A stretch of DNA of 6,317 nucleotides from Candidatus Nitrosopolaris rasttigaisensis (GTDB lineage Archaea; Thermoproteota; Nitrososphaeria; Nitrososphaerales; Nitrososphaeraceae): NCBI GenBank assembly GCA_933226995.1, contig CAKOFP010000204.1, positions 1 to 6,317 of the forward strand. Reading direction: 5' to 3'. Under the pieces are notes generated by a model, which was given only the letters and a program-made list of their open reading frames with translations, ran no database searches and was not told the DNA's origin. Both the position numbers and the translations under genes were made by a program. Positions 1 to 5,006 of this stretch are shown in pieces. Position 1 is the first letter of the stretch. Every line of letters begins with the position of its first letter.

Positions 1-2
1 GT

Positions 3-896
3 CATAATATATATTCAAATTCTAGGAACCAGTCAGATCGTATTCCCTTTGATTGCGGTGTTAGTATGGAACAATTGTTAGAGAGCGTACTAAAAGAAAA
101 GATTGACGTGCTTTTTGTTACTAACCATAATACGCTTAAGGGCTATCACGAGATACTTGATTACCAACAAAATCATAGAAAATATTATGACATTAGGATT
201 TATCCTGCCGAAGAAATTACAGTAGAGAATGGAGGGCATGTACTTGCATACGGCATAAACAGAACCATTTCGCCGGGAATGACTCTAGAGGAAACCCTAG
301 ACGAAATAAAACGACAAAACGCAGTATCATGCGCAGCTCATCCTTTTGCAGTTTCAAATGGAATACGAGGAAAAGCGAGCCTATGCGATCTAATGGAGTC
401 CTTTAATAGCAACAACGTGGACATCTTTTCCAACATCCTTGCAAGCAAATTCGCAGAATATCACAAAATGTTCACAATTGCAGGAAGCGATTCTCATGTC
501 TGTTCTACCGTGGGTAGATGTCGAAACGCGATTGAATCGGAGAACAAAATCGATTCTGTTATTGACAATCTGCTTAAGGGAAGGTCCAAGATCCATAGCG
601 CAAATTATGCAACTAAAAAGGAGCTTTATGAACATGCTTACTATGTTCTCTCCAGCTCTAGTGAAGCCTTAATGAATTATGTATTGGAATACCACCCTAA
701 GACTTATCATATATTTAAATGGGCCTTGACTTCTTTTACTTCAAATCCTAACAGCAGATTTTGGTACACATTAGGGTCGTTCGCTCTCTATCTGACAAAG
801 AGAGTTTCAAAGAAGGTAAACATGGGCGGATATACTCCTGAGATCTTCCAAGAGAGATCGTGGAAAAGACTAATTTCACTAGCACTCGTACCTTGA
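3..896 (+). CDS. PHP-domain metal-dependent phosphoesterase, 5' end outside window
   Basis: Probable PHP-fold phosphoesterase; enzymes of this family use a cluster of metal ions bound by His and Asp/Glu to hydrolyse phosphoesters. The substrate cannot be told. The first ATG in the frame is at 66, but the frame is open back to base 3 and reads HNIYSNSRNQSDRIPFDCGVS, which fits the first PHP motif (HxH..YS). The real start is therefore upstream of the window and the gene is partial. Counting from the ATG at 66, the other PHP motifs are all present: TNHNT (19-23), PAEE followed by GGHVLAYGI (47-64), AAHPF (90-94) and AGSDSH (139-144). The roughly 130 residues after these motifs match nothing I recognise. 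It ends in TGA. The catalytic part looks intact, so it is probably functional. The fold and family assignment is firm; the biological role is unknown. Confidence 0.9.
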   Translation, partial: HNIYSNSRNQSDRIPFDCGVSMEQLLESVLKEKIDVLFVTNHNTLKGYHEILDYQQNHRKYYDIRIYPAEEITVENGGHVLAYGINRTISPGMTLEETLDEIKRQNAVSCAAHPFAVSNGIRGKASLCDLMESFNSNNVDIFSNILASKFAEYHKMFTIAGSDSHVCSTVGRCRNAIESENKIDSVIDNLLKGRSKIHSANYATKKELYEHAYYVLSSSSEALMNYVLEYHPKTYHIFKWALTSFTSNPNSRFWYTLGSFALYLTKRVSKKVNMGGYTPEIFQERSWKRLISLALVP

Positions 897-981
897 GTTG
901 TTTGACTCGAGACCAGAATAAGCGTATTTTGTGAGTCCAATGATAACGGGTAAGAAAGCTCATTAAACGATACGGTTTTAA

Positions 982-1319
982 TATGCAATAAAGACAGGAG
1001 AGGAGCCGTTTGGGATAAAAATCATCCTCATAGAACCTGGTGCCATAAAATCCAACTTTTTCAATAATTTAAAGATAGCATCAAAGGCACAAAGACCAGA
1101 TTCTCCTTATACACAAATGATGCAGGATTCTCTTTCATACTGGAGAACGCTCCTCCGCCGGAAGAAGTGGCAAAAGTAATACTAAAGGCAGTTACCTCTG
1201 AACATCCAGTACTTAGATATGCAGTAGGCGATGATGCAAGAGCTATGCTTGTAGCAAAAAGAACTATGTCGGATGCAGAGTTTGGAAATTTAATGAAGAA
1301 GCAATTTCTGTCCCAATAA
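982..1319 (+). pseudogene. Short-chain dehydrogenase/reductase remnant, frameshifted C-terminal piece
   Basis: This is a broken piece of an NAD(P)-dependent short-chain dehydrogenase. The first frame (982-1179) reads EEPFGIKIILIEPGAIKSN and continues through FFNNLKIASKAQRP. This is the strand and P-G loop that follow the catalytic YxxxK helix in classical SDRs. Homology then shifts frame at about 1120-1145, and the second frame reads ENAPPPEEVAKVILKAV, then RYAVGDDARAML and a C-terminal MSDAEFGNLMKKQFLSQ ending in TAA at 1317-1319. An in-frame TAA at 979-981 lies just before the first piece, and the Rossmann nucleotide-binding half (TGxxxGxG) and the catalytic Tyr are missing. Truncation plus frameshift means there is no active enzyme. 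The family call rests on the EPG segment and the C-terminal pattern. Confidence 0.8.
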
Positions 1320-1670
1320 CGACAGTCCAAATGTGACCTATACTGTCATAATAATAACGACGTGGTTGGTTGTAGTCGCAGTGTGTGCCCATCGAAACAA
1401 TTACTATTCTTTTATAGAAATAATCAGTCTCCTCTTCGGGTATTGTTTCAATGCTTTAACTGTATCTGTATAGATCTGATAAATCGCATTAGCCGCATAA
1501 TCATGTTTAGTAAGCGCGGCAGGCAACAAATTGAACGCATCATCGCACACTTAGGAGTTGTTCAGTGCTATACTTGTGATGACAATCTGAGTAGGGATCG
1601 TGGACGTGCTAGTTTAGCGGATGGTGGGAATATTTATGCTGGGAAAATGCTCATGATATCTAACCGCTCT

Positions 1671-1688
1671 TACATTTAGCTAAATGTA
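1671..1688. repeat. Perfect 18-bp palindrome
   Basis: TACATTTAG is followed directly by its reverse complement CTAAATGTA, with no loop. A gapless palindrome of this length suits a dimeric DNA-binding protein site better than an RNA hairpin. It lies about 150 bases upstream of the response-regulator start and about 50 bases upstream of the candidate TATA box at 1738-1747, so an operator role is possible but only inferred. Confidence 0.5.
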
Positions 1689-1737
1689 TCACAGAACTTA
1701 ATTAAGGTGGAATATATTCTATACTTAGTATTGGAAA

Positions 1738-1747
1738 AAATATATAC
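1738..1747 (+). promoter_or_regulatory. Candidate archaeal TATA box for the receiver gene
   Basis: AAATATATAC is preceded by an A-rich stretch that could serve as a BRE. Initiation about 26 nt downstream would leave a leader of roughly 65 nt before the ATG at 1835. A second TATA-like string (1824-1833) lies too close to the ATG to promote from it. Confidence 0.3.
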
Positions 1748-1834
1748 CAAATAATCGAAGGAGTTGTAGCGACGTTCTTATGTTGAATGCAACAGCTGCA
1801 CCATCAGCAAGAATGACTACGATGATTATATAAT

Positions 1835-2257
1835 ATGGCTGCAATTGGAAGGAAAAAAAGAATTTTAATTGTTGATGACGAACCTGATATCACTTTAGCT
1901 TTCAAGAAGATTTTAGAAGAGAATGGCTTCAAAGAGCAAGTAGACACTTATAATGAACCTCTTTTGGCATTACAGGATTTTAAAGCTGGAATATATGGCC
2001 TATTGATAATTGATGTTGGAATGCCAGTTATTGATGGCTTTAGACTCTATCAGCAAATGAAACAGTTAGATAATAAACCTAAAGTGCTCTTTGCTACAGC
2101 ATTTTATGTCCATTATGATGTATTGAGAGGATACTTTCCAATTGAGGATGAGAATAATGAGATATAAGAAATATTAGGAGATACAGGGGGTCGATTTATT
2201 AGAAAACCAATCGACATGGAGGCTTTCATAAGACGAGTACGCTCGGAATTCAATTAG
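1835..2257 (+). pseudogene. Single-domain response regulator (CheY-like receiver), interrupted by an in-frame stop
   Basis: This is a receiver domain that would accept a phosphoryl group from a histidine kinase; it has no output domain. Counting from the ATG, it shows the acidic pair D14-D15 in ILIVDDEPD, the phospho-acceptor D60 in IIDVGMPVIDGF and the switch Thr T88 in FATAF. A TAA at 2165-2167 ends translation after 110 residues. The same frame then continues for 29 codons, reading EILGDTGGRFIRKPIDMEAF and ending RRVRSEFN, with TAG at 2255-2257. That tail holds the conserved Lys-Pro (FIRKPI) and the last strand and helix of the fold. A single nonsense change in an otherwise intact gene is the simplest reading. 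The 110-residue product lacks the catalytic Lys and is probably inactive. Readthrough or a sequencing error could not be excluded. Single-domain receivers of this type are common in thaumarchaea. Confidence 0.85.
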
Positions 2258-2280
2258 GATCTTTCTTGTGAGATTAGAAA

Positions 2281-2309
2281 GACGGTAGAAATAGTAGCTT
2301 TCTACCGTC
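2281..2309 (+). terminator. Strong hairpin after the response regulator
   Basis: GACGGTAGAAA (2281-2291) and TTTCTACCGTC (2299-2309) form a perfect 11-bp stem with a 7-nt loop, starting 24 bases after the TAG that ends the full-length receiver frame. No U-run follows directly, so it is not a textbook terminator. It could be a 3'-end stabilising or processing structure. Its position after the longer frame, not after the premature stop, supports 2257 as the ancestral gene end. Confidence 0.45.
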
Positions 2310-2529
2310 CAGTGACAGAAAGCCGACCTATGATAAAGGCTCTAGTTTGCCGTAAAGCATCGGGTGTTTTCCATTTCTATTTGTCATTTCCGCTTTTGAT
2401 TCATTTCTTAGGTGTGAATAAATATTGACGATTGAATTAAAGCATGCCAAAACGTGTAAGGTAACAATGTTAACTTACAACGTTAATCAAGTTCTTAATA
2501 TTCTGTGATAGAATAATATATTGGAAAGG
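2310..2529. other. Intergenic region upstream of the zinc-ribbon pair
   Basis: No gene I can support. A 32-codon plus-strand frame (2330-2428, ATG to TGA) with a hydrophobic middle (FHFYLSFPLLIHFLG) exists, but I see no promoter or family for it. The second half looks regulatory: an imperfect inverted repeat at 2451-2484 and a TATA-like CTTAATATT at 2494-2502. Confidence 0.35.
2451..2484. promoter_or_regulatory. Operator-like imperfect inverted repeat
   Basis: The left arm AACGTGTAAGGTAAC (2451-2465) and the right arm GTTAACTTACAACGTT (2469-2484) are separated by AAT. They are reverse complements except for one mismatch and one extra base in the right arm, giving about 14 pairs. The site ends 10 bases before the TATA-like CTTAATATT (2494-2502) and about 45 bases before the apparent start of the zinc-ribbon gene. 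This fits a site for a dimeric regulator or a leader hairpin; no binding protein can be named. Confidence 0.45.
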
Positions 2530-2615
2530 GTGAAAAAATAGGGCTGAGTTCAGTTAATAAACAGTTTTTTATTAATCAACTAGTTTGGATTGGAATATCT
2601 TTTGGCATAAGCATC

Positions 2616-2870
2616 ATGATTTCAATGCTAATACCGTTTCCGATATCGCTAGTTGTCATTGTAGGAACCTTCTTGCTACTCAATTTCTATCTAAGACGAA
2701 GGATGATAGCAAGAATGGGTAGTGTCAAAGGTACCATCATGGGAGGGATGTTTAGCCCAACATCAACTGATGGTGGTTCACTGAAATATTATTGTATGAG
2801 CTGTGGGATGCAGCATAAGCAAGCCGCATGCCCTACGTGTGGTTCAAAAATGAAGAGGATAGGATTATGA
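2616..2870 (+). CDS. Membrane-anchored zinc-ribbon protein
   Basis: A small protein of 84 residues from the ATG. A hydrophobic helix (about 5-26, ending LLLNFYLRRR) is followed by a basic Met/Gly-rich linker and a C-terminal zinc ribbon, YYCMSCG (58-64) and CPTCGSKM (72-79), giving four Cys ligands. By the positive-inside rule the RRR after the helix puts the ribbon in the cytoplasm. The true start is probably further upstream: the frame is open back to 2517, and bases 2538-2615 encode GLSSVNKQFFINQLVWIGIS plus FGISIM, which adds a first membrane segment. No ATG, GTG or TTG serves that extension; the GTG at 2530 runs into TAG unless the A6 tract is read as A7. The stop TGA (2868-2870) overlaps the next gene's ATG. 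The function is unknown; zinc and membrane binding are inferred from motifs. Confidence 0.75.
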   Translation: MISMLIPFPISLVVIVGTFLLLNFYLRRRMIARMGSVKGTIMGGMFSPTSTDGGSLKYYCMSCGMQHKQAACPTCGSKMKRIGL

Positions 2871-3130
2871 TTAGCATATTCAGACGCTGGAAACCAAAAG
2901 GACAAATGTTTAGTCTAAGGTGTTTCCAGTGCGGATCTGGTTTTCTTTCCAGCTTCAATCTTGAGGCACCAATTTGCGGCAAATGTATACAAAAAGCCAA
3001 GTCTTTGGATTCGACTGTGGACTATGAGAAGGTATGTAGCAAGTGTGGTAATAGAGGAGTAATTTATAGAAAGGAAATGTGCCATTCTTGTTATTTTGGA
3101 TTTGAAAAGAAAGAAGAACCCCTACGATAG
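2867..3130 (+). CDS. Small double zinc-ribbon protein
   Basis: Predicted protein of 87 residues. The start was chosen at the ATG in ATGA (2867-2870), which overlaps the stop of the membrane zinc-ribbon gene and suggests translational coupling; an ATG at 2828 in the same frame would overlap far more and is unlikely. Two four-Cys modules are visible: C19-x2-C22 with C37-x2-C40 (RCFQCG and ICGKC), and C57-x2-C60 with C72-x2-C75 (VCSKCGNRG and MCHSC). The N-terminus is basic (FRRWKPKG) and the C-terminus is charged (EKKEEPLR). There is no signal peptide or membrane segment, so it should be cytosolic. Together with its partner it could form a membrane-attached complex or bind nucleic acid, but no enzyme motif supports a specific role. 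I do not recognise a named family. Confidence 0.8.
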   Translation: MISIFRRWKPKGQMFSLRCFQCGSGFLSSFNLEAPICGKCIQKAKSLDSTVDYEKVCSKCGNRGVIYRKEMCHSCYFGFEKKEEPLR

Positions 3131-3172
3131 GATACATAGGTGGGTCACAGAGGTAGTAGCTCTGAATCCTAT
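3127..3172 (+). terminator. Nested hairpin spanning the end of the zinc-ribbon operon
   Basis: ATAGGAT (3127-3133, covering the TAG stop) can pair with ATCCTAT (3166-3172). Inside it CAGAG (3148-3152) pairs with CTCTG (3160-3164). Two stacked helices at the very end of the operon suggest a structured 3' end of the transcript. There is no clear U-run, so terminator activity is inferred. Confidence 0.3.
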
Positions 3173-3191
3173 AAAATAATTGGTCTATGTT

Positions 3192-3213
3192 AATCAATTC
3201 AATAGAATTGATT
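3192..3213. terminator. Perfect hairpin between convergent genes
   Basis: AATCAATTC (3192-3200), loop AATA, GAATTGATT (3205-3213): a perfect 9-bp stem. It lies between the plus-strand zinc-ribbon operon and the minus-strand gene ending at 3359. Because it is symmetric it could act on transcripts from either side. A second short palindrome, TCGATTA-T-TAATCGA, lies at 3272-3286. Confidence 0.35.
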
Positions 3214-3358
3214 GGAGCGAGCATATCTTCCAGAGCTCTTGAGTATACTATGATGGTGTAATCTCAGCTGATCGATTATTAATCGACAAGCTAGTACTAG
3301 GTCGTTCTACTTATTTCAATAAGTGCATCCATGGCATCATAAACTATAAACTAATACG

Positions 3359-3760
3359 TCACTCTTTTAAGTCCCAGAGTAGTTTGATGAGTTCTTCTTC
3401 AGTTGTTACAACATAATCTGAAAAATTTATAGACCATGGTGTCGGTACAGGATCTTTTGCTAACAAGACTATTTTTTTACCAGAATTCTTCGCAACAAAC
3501 ATTTCTATGGCGGCCCCATAACTTGGCATACATGCCAATACAACTAGAACGTCTGCTTTTTTTACGTATTCTAGATCATGATTAACTATTTGCCGAGACA
3601 ATTCCTTTTTATTACGGAAATCCTTGATGTCAGAGTAATCCATACCTTTACTAACAATATGATCTACTGTATCAAAGCCCTCAGTATCCAAGAGAGTATA
3701 GAAACGTCTTATATTATCAATACCCCCATAACCTATTGAACCACAAACCATTATCAGCAA
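3359..3760 (-). CDS. Nucleoside 2-deoxyribosyltransferase-like protein
   Basis: Resembles the nucleoside 2-deoxyribosyltransferase superfamily, whose members cleave N-glycosidic bonds of (deoxy)nucleosides or nucleotides by a Glu nucleophile. The 133 residues begin with a Rossmann-like strand and loop, IMVCGSIGYGG (3-13). The middle has NHDLEYVKKADVLVVLA (60-76), matching the family's D-x(n)-AD strand. PSYGAAIEMFVA (79-90) follows, where E86 sits at the expected nucleophile position and the small residues before it replace the usual SGT loop. KKIVLLAKDPVP is the next strand. The start shown is TTG at 3760; the ATG at 3751 would begin inside strand 1 (MVCGS), so TTG is slightly preferred. A TAA at 3769-3771 blocks further extension. 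It stands alone with no nucleotide-metabolism neighbours. A role in nucleotide salvage or sanitation is possible; the substrate is unknown. Confidence 0.7.
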   Translation of the reverse strand: MLIMVCGSIGYGGIDNIRRFYTLLDTEGFDTVDHIVSKGMDYSDIKDFRNKKELSRQIVNHDLEYVKKADVLVVLACMPSYGAAIEMFVAKNSGKKIVLLAKDPVPTPWSINFSDYVVTTEEELIKLLWDLKE

Positions 3761-4006
3761 TAATATTTAAAATGGAGAACTATGTAATAATATGATCTCT
3801 GCGTTGAGCTAGCTTTTGATGATGACGGGTTTTGTCCAGGATTTGTCCTAGTAGTGGCGATCACAAGCCAAAGACAAAATAGAGAAATGAGGTATATTGA
3901 GTTCTAGCTGCCCCTACAAATTTATGACCAAGAAAAAGGATTTTCTAGTATCTATAAAAATCCCTGAATCCGAATCTATATTTATCTATGGATACATAGC
4001 GAAGTA
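3761..4006. other. Intergenic, possible signal-peptide-like remnant on minus strand
   Basis: There is no gene I would call. On the minus strand, a stop-to-stop frame from 3903 down to 3754 reads IYLISLFCLWLVIATTRTNP and then GQNPSSSKASSTQRS, a hydrophobic core followed by a Ser/Thr-rich stretch, as at the start of an exported protein. It has no ATG, GTG or TTG start and runs into the deoxyribosyltransferase-like gene. On the plus strand, a 28-codon frame (3924-4010) reads MTKKKDFLVSIKIPESES and then IFIYGYIAKY. Both are weak. TATA-like strings at about 3763-3772 and 3783-3794 (read on the minus strand) could serve the enzyme gene. Confidence 0.25.
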
Positions 4007-4333
4007 TTAAGGCTCAATCGTTAGTTTGTTCTCAAACCTGTCAGCTCTCGTAAGTCTCCTTGCAGCATCACATATTAGCTTAGCTACATCCTTATCAATA
4101 CCGAGATCCTCAGCTAAATCACTTGGCTGTATGCTTTGAAGTAAATCCAATGTAAAGCCATGATTGATTATTAGATCCTTCAAACCTGCTGGGATATCTA
4201 GTTGATTTATAAAACCGATGGCTGTATGCCGCCGTTTTATCCGCTGTAATGTAATATCTTTCGCTATCAGGTTGTGTCTTACGCTTTGTAGGGATTGAAT
4301 ATCTACTTCATTCTTATTATAAGCAGTACTCAT
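4007..4333 (-). CDS. Small helix-hairpin-helix-like protein
   Basis: Predicted protein of 108 residues, cytosolic, with no membrane segment. The N-terminal half is polar and basic (IAKDITLQRIKRRH, 23-36). The C-terminal half, GLKDLIINHGFTLDLLQSIQ (50-69) followed by PSDLAEDLGIDKDVAKLICDAARRL (70-94), has the pattern of a tandem helix-hairpin-helix/SAM-like fold: a helix, a Gly turn, a conserved DLAEDLGID turn and a final A-x-x-I-x-x-AARRL helix, as in the N-terminal domain of RadA/Rad51-type proteins and in RNA polymerase alpha C-terminal domains. Such folds bind DNA or protein partners without catalysis. The start is the ATG at 4331-4333, supported by a TATA box 27 nt upstream. The partner and pathway are unknown; the fold call comes from sequence pattern only. 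Confidence 0.7.
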   Translation of the reverse strand: MSTAYNKNEVDIQSLQSVRHNLIAKDITLQRIKRRHTAIGFINQLDIPAGLKDLIINHGFTLDLLQSIQPSDLAEDLGIDKDVAKLICDAARRLTRADRFENKLTIEP

Positions 4334-4355
4334 TGATTACCTAGTTGTATAGTTG

Positions 4356-4365
4356 TTATATAATT
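4356..4365 (-). promoter_or_regulatory. TATA box for the helix-hairpin-helix-like gene
   Basis: On the minus strand this reads AATTATATAA. Its centre is about 27 nt upstream of the ATG at 4333, the distance expected from an archaeal TATA box to the transcription start. The mRNA is therefore probably leaderless, starting at or next to the ATG, which agrees with the absence of a Shine-Dalgarno site. Confidence 0.6.
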
Positions 4366-4464
4366 GCATTACCAATAGCGATCTAAATAGAATACATACA
4401 CTTTAGTGATCTATATTCGATAATTTTATGTTCCGACTAATTCTTAGGCAGAATGTACACAGAG

Positions 4465-4550
4465 AAGCGGCCATACCAGGAGGCCCCAGACAGAAGATAA
4501 ATGCTGCTCGTTAGATAAAAATAATGGTGCTGGGAGCTGACCTTCAACTT
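4465..4550 (+). pseudogene. Possible degraded 5S rRNA fragment
   Basis: Three stretches, in the correct order, resemble archaeal 5S rRNA as I remember it. AGCGGCCATACCAGGAGGCC (4466-4485) matches the loop A/helix II start (GGCGGCCAUA). CAGAAGATAA followed by ATGCTGCTCGTTAG (4491-4514) matches the CGGAAGUUAAGCC...CUCGUUAG segment. AATGGTGCTGGGAGCTGACC (4523-4542) matches the GUAGUACUGGGAUGGGUGACC segment. About 30 bases expected between the first two stretches (the CCCGGUCCCAUUCCGAAC part) are missing, and the 3' strand of the terminal stem is not seen. It is therefore read as a deleted, non-functional copy lying opposite to the flanking minus-strand genes. The alignment is by eye and the resemblance could be partly chance. 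Confidence 0.4.
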
Positions 4551-4554
4551 ACAC

Positions 4555-4572
4555 CTGATTCTATATTGAGAT
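4555..4572 (+). repeat. 18-bp direct repeat, copy 1
   Basis: CTGATTCTATATTGAGAT occurs here and again, exactly, at 5324-5341. The bases on either side do not match. The two copies bracket a segment of about 750 bases that contains the two minus-strand zinc-protein genes. Confidence 0.7.
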
Positions 4573-4772
4573 CAATTGTTATTTCAAATGTCATATTCTA
4601 ATAAATATCGTACACCAATCATGAAACAATGTCTACAAATATACCGGATAACCTGTTAAACCGTTGCTCATCCAATGGGTTCACTGTCTCAACTTCTCGA
4701 GGAACCGGAGAATATCAGTATAATCAATAGTAATCTGTGCGGCGTAACCGGCGTCATTGAAATGATTTTAGT
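4573..4772. other. Intergenic, only very small plus-strand frames
   Basis: No gene is supported. Two 33-codon plus-strand frames overlap in different phases: 4629-4730 and 4675-4776. The second reads MGSLSQLLEEPENISIINSN, then LCGVTGVIEMILV. Neither has a clear promoter, and I recognise neither. They may be chance or worn-down coding sequence. Confidence 0.25.
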
Positions 4773-4961
4773 TTAATATAGACGCAGCAGCATCAATCCT
4801 TCCCAACTGGGTTCAACATTAGGGAAAGTGTGTGCATGGGTAACGTCTTCTATTCTATAACACTTACGACATAGCCACCTGATATACTCCTTACAAATAT
4901 TGCAAACTGCCATAGGAGTAAGACCATCATCACATGCTCTACAAGAGCGTTTGTTAGGCAT
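4773..4961 (-). CDS. Small B-box-like zinc-finger protein
   Basis: Predicted protein of 62 residues, almost all of it zinc-finger. The ligand pattern is C7-x2-C10 (CRAC), C20-x2-C23 (CNIC), C31-x2-C34 (CRKC) and H42-x-H44 (HAH). That is eight potential ligands, enough for two zinc ions in a cross-braced B-box-like arrangement. A short tail (FPNVEPSWEGLMLLRLY) follows. Small proteins with this C/C/C/H spacing occur as free-standing genes in thaumarchaea and are usually annotated as hypothetical; no function is established. The start is the ATG at 4959-4961; a TATA-like TATTATTTAG (4978-4987 on the minus strand) lies about 23 nt upstream. It is next to another zinc-ribbon gene on the same strand, 45 bases away, so the two may be co-transcribed. 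Protein-protein or RNA contact is a guess. Confidence 0.72.
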   Translation of the reverse strand: MPNKRSCRACDDGLTPMAVCNICKEYIRWLCRKCYRIEDVTHAHTFPNVEPSWEGLMLLRLY

Positions 4962-5006
4962 TCCCTAACCTTCCCGTCTAAATAATACGGTAGAAAGAAT
5001 ATTGGT

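Larger units (their letters stand above)
1320..1834. other. Gene-poor gap with possible decayed minus-strand coding
   Basis: I see no convincing intact gene here. A plus-strand GTG-initiated frame (1362-1679, 105 codons) is open, but it is rich in Cys, Arg and Ser and resembles no family. The minus strand is more protein-like: between in-frame stops at 1551-1553 and 1404-1406 it reads NLLPAALTKHDYAANAIYQI and then YTDTVKALKQYPKR. The same frame continues upstream across two stops with further plausible residues (IPTQIVITSIALNNS). This may be the remains of a lost gene, but I cannot name a family. A 6-bp inverted repeat (GACAGT 1321-1326, ACTGTC 1342-1347) lies just after the dehydrogenase remnant. 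Confidence 0.3.

Noticed and set aside
439..672. 77-codon plus-strand frame and an 81-codon minus-strand frame inside the PHP gene
   Set aside because: Both are shadows of the PHP reading frame, which has conserved motifs.
748..988. Two minus-strand frames (748-963 and 788-988)
   Set aside because: Mostly antisense to the PHP gene, with no domain or promoter.
1362..1679. 105-codon plus-strand frame with a GTG start
   Set aside because: Odd composition (Cys, Arg, Ser rich), no domain, no promoter, and the opposite strand reads more like protein.
2828..2866. Upstream ATG for the double zinc-ribbon gene
   Set aside because: It would overlap the preceding gene by 43 bases; the ATGA overlap at 2867 is the usual coupled arrangement.
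2955..3224. 89-codon minus-strand frame
   Set aside because: Antisense to the double zinc-ribbon gene and without any recognisable feature.
4986..4996. ACGGTAGAAA shared with the hairpin arm at 2282-2291
   Set aside because: Only 10 bases, without the second arm; probably chance.
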